Below, piece by piece: positions 47,950 through 57,828 of a stretch of DNA of 64,000 nt. A model generated the notes under the pieces. It saw nothing but the letters and a program-made list of their open reading frames with translations, did no database searches and had not been told where the DNA came from. The DNA is from CBDFKJ01 sp965248805 (GTDB taxonomy: Bacteria > Pseudomonadota > Alphaproteobacteria > UBA6615). The translations under genes and the position numbers were made by a program. The first letter of the stretch is position 1, and each line of letters starts with the position of its first letter. The stretch is taken from assembly GCA_965248805.1 (NCBI GenBank), contig CBDFKJ010000009.1, positions 1,240,001 through 1,304,000 on the forward strand, read 5' to 3'.

Positions 47950-49067
47950 CTCAAACAAAATGGCCTCCGCCAAACCCGGAGCGGTTCAATCCTCCTCATA
48001 CCAGTGATCCATATTGCCCCAATAGAAGACCGAAGCGTGCCTATCCGGTTAATTCGTACACCCACTACATGTAGGTGCTTCCACTCGCCGGAATATAGCT
48101 CGGCGTAGGTTGGAGCCTCGGCCTCTCCTGCGATTCCGAGCAATGAGCGGAAGGCGTTGAACGGGTAAAACCGCCTGTTGAAGCGGAACGTGAACTCATT
48201 GAGGTAGGCTTGTAGATGCTTTGCGCTCACGCCATGGTGGATGCCACTGAGCCAATTCTTCAGGTTGCTGAAGACGAGGTGGATGATCGGCATGAACTCT
48301 TCGGCCACCTCGGGGTCGCCGCATTCGGCAATGGCGTGGTGATCATAGCCGCGTGTCCGCAAGCTGCCATAGCCACTCCAATCGTCGGTGACGATCAGCG
48401 ACCCCGGCATAACGGCGTTCTCGACGAAGCCACATAGCGAATCGGCGCTGCGGTCGGCAGCGACGGACAGCCGCACACGCCCGGCGTAGCGGCCATCCTT
48501 CCGCTTGTCCTGCGCGGTGCCGGGCTCCCTGTGGCTGACTTCGACGGCAGCAGCCACCAGCGTCTTGTGGTGAACGCCTCGGCCTTCACCACGCATCCGG
48601 CCTCCAACATAGGTTTCGTCCACCTCGACATGCTCTCCTGCCCTGGCACCGATCCGATCCTGATCGGGCCGCACCATACCCGCGCGGAGCTTATGCAGGA
48701 TGCCGAAGGCGGTTTCGTACCGCGTCAGCCCAAGCTGCCGCTGAAACTGCACCGCCGACATGCCCGGCGTCTGGCTGGCGACCAGATAGGCGGCCCAAAA
48801 CCACGTGCTCAAAGGCGTGTGGCTGCGCTCCATGACCGTGCCGACGGTCAATCCCGTCTGGCGGCGGCAAGCGCGACAGGTCAGGACGCCAGGCCGCGTG
48901 GCGATGCGGAAAGGTTCACCCACGACGCCGCAGCGCGGGCAGGCGAACCCGTCACCCCAGCGAGCCCTTTCCAGGTAGGCGGCGCACGCCGCATCGTCGG
49001 AGAAAAGTCGCTGAAACTCGGGGAGGGATTGCGGGAAGGGCAGGTCGGTGCGGTCGAGAACGTCCAT
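47913..49067 (-). CDS. IS1595-family transposase with altered C-terminus
   Basis: It matches copy 1 from ATG 49067 through AELYSGEWKH, including the zinc ribbon and the VDETYVGG/TDDWSGYG catalytic residues. A one-base deletion close to the original stop changes the frame, so translation leaves the element and continues through the 47-base spacer into the end of the IS3 element, adding about 45 foreign residues. Whether it remains active is unclear, since the catalytic core is intact. Confidence 0.85.
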   Translation of the reverse strand: MDVLDRTDLPFPQSLPEFQRLFSDDAACAAYLERARWGDGFACPRCGVVGEPFRIATRPGVLTCRACRRQTGLTVGTVMERSHTPLSTWFWAAYLVASQTPGMSAVQFQRQLGLTRYETAFGILHKLRAGMVRPDQDRIGARAGEHVEVDETYVGGRMRGEGRGVHHKTLVAAAVEVSHREPGTAQDKRKDGRYAGRVRLSVAADRSADSLCGFVENAVMPGSLIVTDDWSGYGSLRTRGYDHHAIAECGDPEVAEEFMPIIHLVFSNLKNWLSGIHHGVSAKHLQAYLNEFTFRFNRRFYPFNAFRSLLGIAGEAEAPTYAELYSGEWKHLHVVGVRINRIGTLRSSIGAIWITGMRRIEPLRVWRRPFCLSHAAMSDCFSMA

Positions 49068-49134
49068 GACCCACTATCCGTTGTACGCACACAACCTATC
49101 CCTAGTGGGTGTATGCGTCAAGCGGATAGGCACG
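48036..49134. mobile_element. IS1595-family insertion sequence, copy 2 (1099 bp)
   Basis: Nearly identical to the copy at 3589-4688, with the same 12-bp ends. It is one base shorter owing to a deletion near 48074. The flanks GACCGAAG (48028-48035) and GCTCATAC (49135-49142) do not match, so there is no target duplication. Its right edge cuts off the 5' part of the MerR-type regulator of the liu operon. Confidence 0.9.
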
Positions 49135-49390
49135 GCTCATACTACGTGGCCGTCGCCTCGGCTTCAGTCTTGCCGAGATCCGTGAAATCCTTGACCTCTA
49201 TGATGCGCCATCGGGCGAGGCCGGACAGTTGCACTATCTCGTGGAGCGAATCGGCGAGCGCCGCGAGGAGTTGGCGCGCAAGCGCTCCGACATCGATCAC
49301 ACCCTCGCCGATCTCGCTGCCGTCGCCGCCAAATGCACGGCTCGCTTGCGGCAACTGGGCGGCGAAGCGATCCCGCCGCGACAGGAGTAG
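49135..49390 (+). pseudogene. liuR: MerR-family regulator (LiuR-like), C-terminal remnant
   Basis: In the frame ending at the TAG at 49388 the sequence reads RRLGFSLAEIREILDLYDAP, then a helix (QLHYLVERIGERREELARKR) and IDHTLADLAAVAAKCTARLR. This is the second half of a MerR-type DNA-binding protein with its dimerisation coiled coil. The start codon and recognition helix are missing, replaced by IS1595 copy 2. It lies 3 bases before isovaleryl-CoA dehydrogenase, the usual position of liuR. Control of the operon by this protein is therefore lost. Confidence 0.78.
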
Positions 49391-49393
49391 ACG

Positions 49394-50566
49394 ATGCTAG
49401 CGATCCCCTCATCGAGCCTCGATTTTGGCCTGGGAGAGACCGCGGACATGCTGCGCGACACCGTGCGCAGCTTCGCTGCGGAGGCAATCGGGCCGCGCGC
49501 CGAGGCGATCGACCACAGCAACGCGTTTCCCCGCGACCTGTGGCCGCAGATGGGAGCGATCGGCCTGCTCGGCATTACCGTCGAGGACGATTATGGCGGC
49601 GCCGGCATGGGCTATCTGGAGCATTGCGTCGCCATGGAGGAGGTGAGCCGTGCGTCGGCGTCGGTGGGGCTCAGCTACGGCGCGCACTCCAATCTGTGTA
49701 TCAACCAGATCCGCCGCAATGGCACCGAGGATCAGAAGCGCCGCTACCTTGCTAGGCTGATTTCCGGCGAGCATGTCGGCGCGTTGGCGATGAGCGAAAC
49801 GGGCGCCGGCTCCGATGTCGTCGCCATGCGCATGCGCGCCGAGAAGAAGGGCGACCGCTACGTTCTCAACGGCACCAAGATGTGGATCACCAACGGACCC
49901 GATGCCGATGTGCTGGTGGTCTACGCCAAGACCGACCCCGAGGCCGGCAAGCGCGGCGTCACCGCGTTCCTGGTGGAGAAAAGCTTCGCTGGCTTCTCGA
50001 CGGCGCAGAAGCTGGACAAGCTCGGCATGCGCGGCTCCGACACGTGCGAGTTGGTGTTCGCCGATTGCGAAGTGCCGGCCGACAACCTTCTTGGTCAGGA
50101 GGGCGACGGCGTCCGCGTGCTGATAAGCGGCCTCGACTACGAGCGCGTGGTGCTGGCCGCCGGACCGCTTGGCATCATGCAGGCCTGCCTCGATGTAGTG
50201 CTGCCGTACGTTCAAGAGCGTCGGCAGTTCGGCCAGGCGATCGGCGAGTTTCAGCTCATGCAGGCCAAGCTCGCCGACATGTACACGACGCTGAGCGCGT
50301 CGCGCGCCTACGTCTATGCGGTGGCACGGGCGTGCGACCGTGGCGAGACGACGCGTAAGGACGCCGCCGGCGCCATCCTGTCCGCCTCGGGGAACGCGAC
50401 GCAAATGGCGCTGCAGGCGATCCAGGCGTTGGGCGGCAATGGCTACATCAACGACTACACCACCGGGCGGCTGCTGCGCGACGCCAAGCTCTATGAGATT
50501 GGCGCCGGCACGTCGGAGATCCGCCGCATGCTGATCGGCCGCGAATTGTTCGCTGAAACCGCCTAG
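49394..50566 (+). CDS. ivd: Isovaleryl-CoA dehydrogenase
   Basis: An FAD-dependent acyl-CoA dehydrogenase of 390 residues that oxidises isovaleryl-CoA to 3-methylcrotonyl-CoA in leucine breakdown. Family segments are LGITVEDDYGGAGMGYLEHC, AMSETGAGSDVVAMRMRAEK (FAD/substrate binding), WITNGPDADVLVVYAKTDPE, the catalytic Glu in GLDYERVVLAAGPLGIM (the position used by isovaleryl-CoA dehydrogenases) and the C-terminal IQALGGNGYINDYTTGRLLR. It is the only fully intact core catabolic gene of the operon. Expression may now depend on IS1595 sequence upstream. Confidence 0.92.
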   Translation: MLAIPSSSLDFGLGETADMLRDTVRSFAAEAIGPRAEAIDHSNAFPRDLWPQMGAIGLLGITVEDDYGGAGMGYLEHCVAMEEVSRASASVGLSYGAHSNLCINQIRRNGTEDQKRRYLARLISGEHVGALAMSETGAGSDVVAMRMRAEKKGDRYVLNGTKMWITNGPDADVLVVYAKTDPEAGKRGVTAFLVEKSFAGFSTAQKLDKLGMRGSDTCELVFADCEVPADNLLGQEGDGVRVLISGLDYERVVLAAGPLGIMQACLDVVLPYVQERRQFGQAIGEFQLMQAKLADMYTTLSASRAYVYAVARACDRGETTRKDAAGAILSASGNATQMALQAIQALGGNGYINDYTTGRLLRDAKLYEIGAGTSEIRRMLIGRELFAETA

Positions 50567-50580
50567 CTAGGGGACCGAAT

Positions 50581-51261
50581 ATGCCGAGCGTTGTCGTGAT
50601 CGGGGCCAACCGTGGGATCGGCTTGGCGTTCGCGCGGTCCTATGCCGCCGATGGTTGGCGCGTCGATGCCACTTGCCGCGATCCCGATGCGGCAACCGAA
50701 CTGGGGGGCGTGGCTGGCGACGTTCGCGTCCACCGGCTCAACGCCACCGATGACGCGCGCGCCATTGAAATTGCCCGGTCGATCGATGGACCCGTCGACG
50801 CGTTCATCTACAATGCCGGCATCTATGGTCCGCGCCGCCCCTCTCTGGGCGAGGTCGACGTAGGGGTATGGCAGGAGGTGCTGCCGGTCAACACGATCGC
50901 TCCGCTGAAAGTCGCCGAAGCGTTCATCGACCGTGTCGCCGCCGGCGAGCGCAAGACCATGGCGTTCCTGACCAGCAAACAGGGTTCCATCGCGGACAAC
51001 CGTTCCGGTGGCTCATATTTCTACCGGACATCGAAGGCTGCGCTGAATGCCGGTGTGCGCAGCCTTGCCCAGGATCTCAGCGGCAAGGGTATCAAGGCGG
51101 TTGTCCTGCATCCGGGTTGGGTGAAAACCGACATGGGCGGGCCCGGCGCCTCGATCACCCCTGCGCAGAGCGTCGCCGGCCTGCGCGCCGTGATCGACAA
51201 TCTCACGCCAGCGCAGTCCGGGCGCTTCTGGAACTACGACGGCACCGAGATCGCTTGGTAA
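50581..51261 (+). CDS. Short-chain dehydrogenase/reductase
   Basis: A 226-residue SDR. The cofactor motif is VVVIGANRGIGLAFARSYA (GxxxGxG), NAGIYGP is the NNAG-type motif, and YFYRTSKAALN supplies the Tyr-x-x-x-Lys pair; the usual catalytic Ser is probably in FLTSKQGS. It lies 14 bases after isovaleryl-CoA dehydrogenase in the liu operon. It is intact. The substrate is unknown and SDRs are not a required step of leucine breakdown. Confidence 0.88.
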   Translation: MPSVVVIGANRGIGLAFARSYAADGWRVDATCRDPDAATELGGVAGDVRVHRLNATDDARAIEIARSIDGPVDAFIYNAGIYGPRRPSLGEVDVGVWQEVLPVNTIAPLKVAEAFIDRVAAGERKTMAFLTSKQGSIADNRSGGSYFYRTSKAALNAGVRSLAQDLSGKGIKAVVLHPGWVKTDMGGPGASITPAQSVAGLRAVIDNLTPAQSGRFWNYDGTEIAW

Positions 51262-51286
51262 CGATCCGACATCTGCGGGGGCTGCC

Positions 51287-51888
51287 ATGACCAGCCGATC
51301 GATTTCTATTTCGATTTATCGAGCCCCTACGGCTATCTCGGCGCCCAACGCGTCGACGCCATCGGTGCTCGCCACGACAGAGAGGTCGTGTGGCGGCCCA
51401 CGCTGCTCGGCGTGGTGTTCAAGATCACAGGCGGCAGTCCGTTGCTAGGCCAACCGATGAAGCGCAACTATGCGCGCCGTGACGTCGCGCGCACCGCCCG
51501 GCTGCTCGGCGTACCGTTGGCCATGCCGAAGCGGTTCCCCTTCATGTAGGTGGCCGCCGCCCGAGCCTTCTACTGGCTCGCATACCGCGATGCGGTGCAG
51601 GCCAAGGCCGTCGCCAAGGCGCTCTACCACGTCGCCTTCGGCATCGGCGGTGACATCGGCAATGCCAAGGCCGTCGCCGACATCGCGGCGACCCACGGTG
51701 TTGATCGGGAAGAACTGCTGGCGGCGCTGCAAGATCCGGCGGTTAAAGAGCGGCTACGCGCCGAAGTCGATACCGCCATCGCGCGTGGGGTCTTCGGCTC
51801 GCCCTACGTCTTCGTCGATGACGAACCGTTCTGGGGCGTCGATCATATGGACGTGCTCGACCGCTGGCTGGAGACCGGCGGCTGCTGA
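51287..51888 (+). pseudogene. DsbA-fold 2-hydroxychromene-2-carboxylate isomerase-like protein
   Basis: A thioredoxin-fold (kappa-GST-like) protein. Right after ATG 51287 the frame must shift by one base to read QPIDFYFDLSSPYGYLGAQR, the family N-terminus. The frame then runs to RFPFM and meets TAG at 51547-51549, immediately before VAAARAFYWLAYRDAVQAKA, which is in the same frame. It ends GSPYVFVDDEPFWGVDHMD ... GGC. One indel and one nonsense codon are needed to explain it. Its stop overlaps the mccB start. A shorter product from GTG 51550 is possible but would lack the N-terminal domain. Confidence 0.78.
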
Positions 51889-53484
51889 TGCGATTGGCCC
51901 TCGACACCTCCAGCGATGCGTTCGCCGCCAACGCGGCCGCCATGCGCGCACTCGTCGAGGACCTGCACACCAAGGTCGCGACCAACGCGCAAGGCGGCGA
52001 CGAGGCGGCCCGCGCACGCCAGGTCGCGCGGCAAGCTGTTGCCGCGCGACCGATTGCACTTGCTGCTCGATCCCGGCGCGCCGTTTCTGGAACTGAGTCA
52101 GCTCGCCGGTGACGGTCTGTACGAGGAGCCGGTGCCCGGCGGCGGCTTGATAACCGGTATCGGCTCGGTCGCGGGGCGCGCGTGCGTGATCGTGGTCAAT
52201 GACGCGACGGTCAAGGGTGGCACCTACTATCCGATCACGGTCAAGAAGCACCTGCGCGCTCAAGAGGTCGCACGCGAAAACCGTCTGCCGTGCGTCTATC
52301 TGGTTGACTCGGGTGGCGCGTTCCTGCCGCGGCAGGACGAGGTGTTTCCCGACCGTGAGCACTTCGGCCGCATTTTCTACAACCAGGCAACGCTATCGGC
52401 GGCGGGTATTCCACAGATCGCCGTCGTGATGGGTTCGTGCACGGCCGGCGGCGCCTACGTGCCGGCCATGGCGGATGAGAACGTCATCGTGCAAGGCCAG
52501 GGGACGATCCTTCTGGGCGGACCACCGCTGGTGAAGGCGGCGACGGGCGAGGTGGTGAGTGCCGAGGAGTTGGGCGGCGCGGAGGTTCACGCGCGCGTCT
52601 CCGGCGTCACCGACCATTTGGCGGGTGACGACGCCGAGGCGCTGGCTGCGGCCCGGCGCATTGTCGGCCGCCTCAATCTATGTGCGCGATCGGAGATCGA
52701 GATCGCGACGCCAACCGATCCATTGTATGCGGCCGACGAGCTCTATGGGGTCGTGCCCGCGGATGCACGCAAGCCCTATGACGTGCGTGAGGTGATCGCG
52801 CGCCTCGTCGATGGCAGTGCGTTCGACGAATTCAAGCCGCTGTATGGCGAGACGCTAGTCACGAGCTTCGCCCATCTATGGGGCTATCCGGTCGGCATCG
52901 TCGCCAACAACGGCATCCTGTTCTCGCAATCGGCTTTGAAGGGTGCGCACTTTATAGAGCTTTGCTGCCAGCGCCGGATACCGCTGGTGTTCCTGCAGAA
53001 CATCACCGGCTTCATGGTCGGGAAGAAGTATGAAGCCGGCGGCATCGCCAAGGACGGCGCTAAACTGGTGACCGCTGTTGCATGCGCGCAAGTGCCGAAG
53101 TTGACGGTGATCATCGGCGGCAGCTTCGGCGCCGGCAACTACGGCATGTGCGGCCGCGCATTCGGCCCGCGCTTTTTGTGGACGTGGCCGAATGCACGCA
53201 TCTCGGTCATGGGGGGCGAGCAGGCGGCGAACGTGCTGGCGACCGTGCGCCGCGACAATATCGAGGCGCGCGGCGAGACGTGGAGTTCGGCGGATGAAGA
53301 CGCGTTCAAGGCACCGAGCCGCGCCCAATAAGAAACGCAAGGTCATCCCTACTACGCCAGTGCGCGGCTATGGGATGACGGTGTGATCGACCCGGTCGAC
53401 ACACGGCGCGTGCTGGCGCTGGGCCTAGCGGCATCGCTGAACGCGCCCATCGAACCGACAACCTTTGGCGTCTTTCGGATGTGA
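51888..53484 (+). pseudogene. mccB: Methylcrotonyl-CoA carboxylase beta subunit, frameshift plus nonsense
   Basis: The carboxyltransferase subunit acting on 3-methylcrotonyl-CoA. The first 45 residues (LALDTSSDAFAANAAAMRAL) are in a different frame from the rest; the shift is near 52013-52025, before SRGKLLPRDRLHLLLDPGAP. The core is otherwise complete: AVVMGSCTAGGAYVPAMADE, VKAATGEVVSAEELGGAEVH, LQNITGFMVGKKYEAGGIAK and GGSFGAGNYGMCGRAFGPRF. At 53329-53331 TAA replaces the expected Tyr codon, yet the frame continues GHPYYASARLWDDGVIDPVD to a TGA at 53482. Two independent lesions are therefore present. Confidence 0.9.
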
Positions 53485-53909
53485 GGCGATCGTGACCGAT
53501 GACCGCTTGAATGTAACGGTCGACGGCTCGGTCGCGCGCGTGACCCTGGCGCGCCCGCAAAAACACAATGCCTTCGACGAACAGCTGATTGCCGAGTTGA
53601 CCGATGCCCTGACGCGTTTGGGCGGTGACCATGCGGTCCGCGTCGTAATATTGGCGGGTCAGGGCAAGAGCTTTTCCGCCGGCGCCGATCTGGAATGGAT
53701 GCGCCGGGCCGCCGGCTTCGACGCGGCGAAGAACCTGGCCGACGCCACCGCGCTCGCCGAACTGATGCACCGTCTCGACACCTTGCCGAAGCCAACGATC
53801 GCGCGCGTGCAAGGCGCCGCGATCGGCGGCGGCGTCGGGCTGGTGGCCTGCTGCGACATCGCGATCGCCAGCGACGCGGCCGTGTTCTCGCTCAGTGAAG
53901 TGCGCTTAG

Positions 53910-55363
53910 CAGCCCGGTGATGAAGTCGCGCTTTGATCAATCGGTTTTGGGGGCGACGATGATGATGATAACGAGCATGGCTGGTTTGCCTTCGATGTTC
54001 GCCACGATGGCGGTCGCCAGGGCAGCATCGAACTGAATAACGAACAAAAGGGTGCTCTTTGCACTCGCAGCCTCCCTCGGCGTGCCTGATCCGAACAGCG
54101 CGCGCATCAGAATGCCGAGATTGAACCCGGCGACATGGATCAGGTAGCGTTTGTGGACGTTCTCGCGCGCCCGCAGCAACGCGCGGCGCATGCCGCCACG
54201 GTCGAGGACATGGGCGAAGCTGCGCTCGACCATCTCACCGCGCCTGCGCATGGCGTTCCGCGCGACGCCGGACTTCAATCGCGCCCGGTTGGCGTAGACA
54301 GCCTGACGTGCCGCCTGGTCGCCATGCCAGCGCAGATAGCCGTTGGCGGGCTCCGGCTCGGAGATCCGCGTTTTCCAGACGCCGCCGTCGAGGTCTTTCA
54401 GCCCCTCGCGTGAATGATAGCCCTTGTCGCCAACGAGACTGCAGGGCTCTGCCCGTGTTGGAGCCAGGCCGACCTCGGCGAGGTTGCGCGCGGCCGCCTC
54501 CAGCGTCCCAGGCAAAGTCGTCGTGTCGCCTTCATCGGCTGGATAGATCGGCGCCGCAACGATGACGCCGGTGTCGAGATCGACCGCGTGCTCGGGCTTG
54601 CAGGCCAGATGCGTGGTGCCGTCCTTCATCCGCGCGATCTTCGCATCAGGATCGGTCGGGCTCGTCCAATCCTTGTTCGAAAGCTTCTTGCCCTTCCGCC
54701 GGCGATCGAGCCGGACGAGGTCGTCGATCGTCGGCGTTTCGACGCCACTCTCCTTCGCCATTTGCGTCAGCATCTCGCGATAGGTCTCGCCGCTATCGCG
54801 CCGCACGATGGCTCGCAGGGCGGCGTTGGCTTCCATCGTCGAGCCGTCGACGCCGATCCGCTCGCCCTTCACCAGACCGCGCGCGGCGACGAGAGCCAGA
54901 ACCCAGTCGAAAACCTTTTCATGGACCTCGTGCGGCAGCCGGCCGCGCGTCTTCGACAACCAGGAATGATCGGGAACCTTGTCCCGGTTCGCCAACCGCA
55001 GAAACGCGCGAAGCGACAGCGAATCCGAACAGCGCCAAGCGATGCCGCGCTCGCTGCCGATGCCCTCGAAATAGCCGATCATGTGCATCCGGAAATAACG
55101 CCCCGGCGGCAGCGAAGGAGCCCCCATCCGAGGTGCGTAGTATGGCTTGCACGTCGCCTCCACGAAGCCGTCAAAGCCAGACTCGGTCAGCAACTCATGC
55201 AGCCGGTCGGAAAACGCGTGTCCAGGCGAACGCGGCATCTCCGCCCATGTCACCACGAGGTCACCCTGAACCTCGCTCTGTCGTCTCAATGCCATCGCAC
55301 GACGCCCGTCTAAATCTCTATGTTCAGACAGAATCAGACACGCCGGACTTCGTCAACGGGCTG
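53910..55363. mobile_element. IS1182-family insertion sequence, copy D (1454 bp)
   Basis: The same element as copies A-C, transposase on the minus strand, with an exact TTAG duplication at 53906-53909 and 55364-55367. It interrupts the enoyl-CoA hydratase gene. Confidence 0.93.
53937..55295 (-). CDS. IS1182-family transposase (copy D)
   Basis: A complete 452-residue transposase. It resembles copy C most, with Cys in THLACKPEHAVD and Thr in DAALATAIVANIEG as private or shared changes. The DDE residues are unchanged. Confidence 0.93.
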   Translation of the reverse strand: MALRRQSEVQGDLVVTWAEMPRSPGHAFSDRLHELLTESGFDGFVEATCKPYYAPRMGAPSLPPGRYFRMHMIGYFEGIGSERGIAWRCSDSLSLRAFLRLANRDKVPDHSWLSKTRGRLPHEVHEKVFDWVLALVAARGLVKGERIGVDGSTMEANAALRAIVRRDSGETYREMLTQMAKESGVETPTIDDLVRLDRRRKGKKLSNKDWTSPTDPDAKIARMKDGTTHLACKPEHAVDLDTGVIVAAPIYPADEGDTTTLPGTLEAAARNLAEVGLAPTRAEPCSLVGDKGYHSREGLKDLDGGVWKTRISEPEPANGYLRWHGDQAARQAVYANRARLKSGVARNAMRRRGEMVERSFAHVLDRGGMRRALLRARENVHKRYLIHVAGFNLGILMRALFGSGTPREAASAKSTLLFVIQFDAALATAIVANIEGKPAMLVIIIIVAPKTD

Positions 55364-55748
55364 TTAGGGCTGATCCCGTCGGTGATATCGCCATACGTCG
55401 TCGCCGCCATCGGCGCCCGGGCGGCGCGGCGCTACTTCTTAACTGCCGAGCGTTTCGACGCGGCACAGGCGTGCCGCTTGGGGCTGCTGCATCAGGTCGT
55501 CGGCGTTGACTGTCTGGTCGAGGCGGTCGATGACATCGTGGCGGCCCTGTTGCAATGCGCCCCGGTGGCCCTGTCCGAGGCCAAGGATCTGGTGCGCCGC
55601 GTGTCGCGTGGACCGATCGATGCGGCGATGATCGACGACACGGCCGCACGGATCGCCCGGATACGTGCCGGCGAGGAGGCGAGCGAAGGCATCGCCGCGT
55701 TCCTGGAGCGGCGTGCGCCGGGCTGGCATCAGAGCTGACAGTACGGCG

Positions 55749-57703
55749 ATGTTTGCGAAGCTGCTGATCGCCAATCGCGGCGAGATCGCCTGCCGCGTCA
55801 TCCGCGCGGCACGGCGCATGGGCGACGCTACCGTTGCCGTCTTCGCCGACGACGACGCCGGGGCGCTGCATGTCACCGAGGCCGATGCTGCGGTGCGGAT
55901 AGGCAGCTATCTGGACATCCACGGCATGATTGCGGCGGCGCGCCGCGCCGGCGCCGACGCGGTGCATCCGGGATATGGCTTCCTGGCCGAGCACGCGGAG
56001 TTTGCCGAGGCGTGCGCGGCCGCGGGCGTCGTGTTCGTGGGGCCACCCCCGGCGGCCATCCGCAGTTTGGGCGACAAGGCCGCGGCGCGGGAACTCATGC
56101 AACGTGCCGGGGTGCCGGTCATGCCCGGCACCGACGGCATCGCGCGCGACGCTTCCGCCTTGCGCAAGGCGGCGACGGCGATCGGCTATCCGGTTCTGAT
56201 CAAGCCCGTGGCCGGTGGTGGCGGCAAGGGAATGCGCATCGTGACGGACAAGGCCGGGCTTGCGGCCGCAGTCCAGGCGTCGCGGCGCGAGGCAAAAACA
56301 GCGTTCGGCGACGACCGCGTCCTGCTGGAGAAGTATCTCGAACGGCCGCGGCACATCGAGGTGCAGATTTTCGCCGATAGTCACGGCAACATCGTGCACC
56401 TGTTCGAGCGCGACTGTTCGATCCAGCGTCGTCACCAGAAGATCATCGAGGAGGCGCCTGCGCCAGGTCTCAGTCGGGCGCAGCGAAAGGCTCTGACAGA
56501 CGCTGCGGTCGAGGCGGCGCGCGCGGTGGACTATGTCGGCGCCGGCACGGTCGAGTTTCTCGTCGGCGCCGATGGCAGCTTCTACTTTCTCGAAATGAAT
56601 ACGCGGCTGCAGGTGGAGCATCCGGTGACCGAGATGATCACCGGCCATGATCTTGTTGAGTGGCAACTGCGTGTCGCCGCCGGCGAGCCGCTTCCCTGCG
56701 CCCAGGAGTCGCTGGCGGCGCGCGGGCACGCCATCGAAGCCCGGCTGTATGCTGAGGATCCGGCGCGTGACTTCATGCCCTGCACCGGCCGCGTCGTGCA
56801 TCTGATGCTGCCGGACACGGAGATGCATGTGCGCGTCGATACCGGCATCCGCACCGGTGACGCGATCGGCGTTGCCTACGACCCGCTGCTTGCGAAATCA
56901 TCGCCTGGGGCGAGGGCCGGGATGAGGCGCGTGGCCGGCTGCGACAGGCGCTTGCCCAGACGCGGCTCGCCGGACTAACGACCAATCTGGACTTTCTGCG
57001 CACCGTGATCGCCCGGAATGCGTTCGTCGCCGGTGCCCTGGATACAGGCTACATCGACCGTGAGGGCGCTGCATTGCCGGCACCCGACGATGAACCATGG
57101 GTCTTGGCCTGTGTCGGTGTTGTCGCTTGGCGCATGCACGCCGCGGCACAGCGCTCGAGCGCGCCGTGGGCGTTGCGCGATGGCTGGCGCCTCAATGCGA
57201 CGGCCGAGCACCGGCTGACCTTGGCCGCCGGTGAGGCCGAGCGGGCGTTCACCTTGCGGCCAACGCCAAGCGGCTGGCGCGTCTTGGGCGCGGATCTAGA
57301 GGCAGACGTGCAGCTCGTCACGATGGAGGGACCCGACCTCACAGTGTGTGTCGACGGCCTCAGGCGGCGCATAAGCATCGTGCCCGCCGAGGACGCGGTT
57401 TGGCTGTGCACGGCTGAGAGAACCGTACGATTTGCGATTGTCAATCCGCTGACGCGCGCCGACACAAGCGAAGCGGAGGTCCAGGGCGATCTGCGATCAC
57501 CGATGCCGGGCAAAATCGTGTCGGTCGATGCGGCGGCCGGCGATCGTGTCGCGAGCGGCCAGACGCTGATGACTTTGGAAGCCATGAAGATGGAGCACAC
57601 CATCACCGCGCCGTTCGACGGGCGCGTCACGGCGGTTCACTTTCGCCCGGGCGATGTTGTGGATGAAGGCGCCCAGTTGGCGCGCATCGAGGCCGAATCC
57701 TAG
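55749..57703 (+). pseudogene. mccA: Methylcrotonyl-CoA carboxylase alpha subunit, frameshifted
   Basis: The biotin carboxylase/carrier subunit. ATG at 55749 starts MFAKLLIANRGEIACRVIRA. The ATP-grasp domain is intact (LIKPVAGGGGKGMRIVTDK, LLEKYLERPRHIEVQIFADS, FYFLEMNTRLQVEHPVTEMI). At about 56897 one A is missing from an A run, so AYDPLLAK is followed by SSPGARAG instead of the IIAWGEGR expected, and this frame stops at 56978. The other frame supplies LRQALAQTRLAGLTTNLDFL and runs to the biotin site TLEAMKMEHTITAPF, ending 57703. It is a single-base lesion in a short homopolymer, so of the carboxylase defects this is the most likely to be a base-calling error. Confidence 0.88.
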
Positions 57704-57828
57704 GCGCAAGCCCAGCGCCGGCGGGCAACGATTCGGCAACCCTTTAGACGCATACCAAAACATGTAGCCCACAAGGTCTGCCCACCGGCTGGCGGTCGCC
57801 TTCAAGCCGGTTGGGCCGGGGGTCATCG

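Larger units (their letters stand above)
46668..47988. mobile_element. IS3-family element (1321 bp), apparently intact
   Basis: Perfect inverted repeats of about 26 bases start TGAACCGCTCCGGGTTTGG at 46668 and end with the exact complement at 47988. Two overlapping transposase frames fill it. No target duplication is visible (left flank GCTT, right flank ATCC), so one or both flanks have been altered by deletion or recombination after insertion. Confidence 0.9.
53492..55738 (+). pseudogene. liuC: Methylglutaconyl-CoA hydratase-like enoyl-CoA hydratase, split by IS1182 copy D
   Basis: A crotonase-family protein. The N-terminal part, from GTG 53492, reads RVTLARPQKHNAFDEQLIAE, GQGKSFSAGADLEWMRRAAG and GAAIGGGVGLVACCDIAIAS and stops at SEVRL. 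The C-terminal part (55364-55738) continues LIPSVISPYVVAAIGARAAR and ends GIAAFLERRAPGWHQS. Deleting the IS and one TTAG copy leaves exactly 263 codons without a stop. The position between mccB and mccA and the overall motifs fit methylglutaconyl-CoA hydratase of leucine catabolism. Confidence 0.88.
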
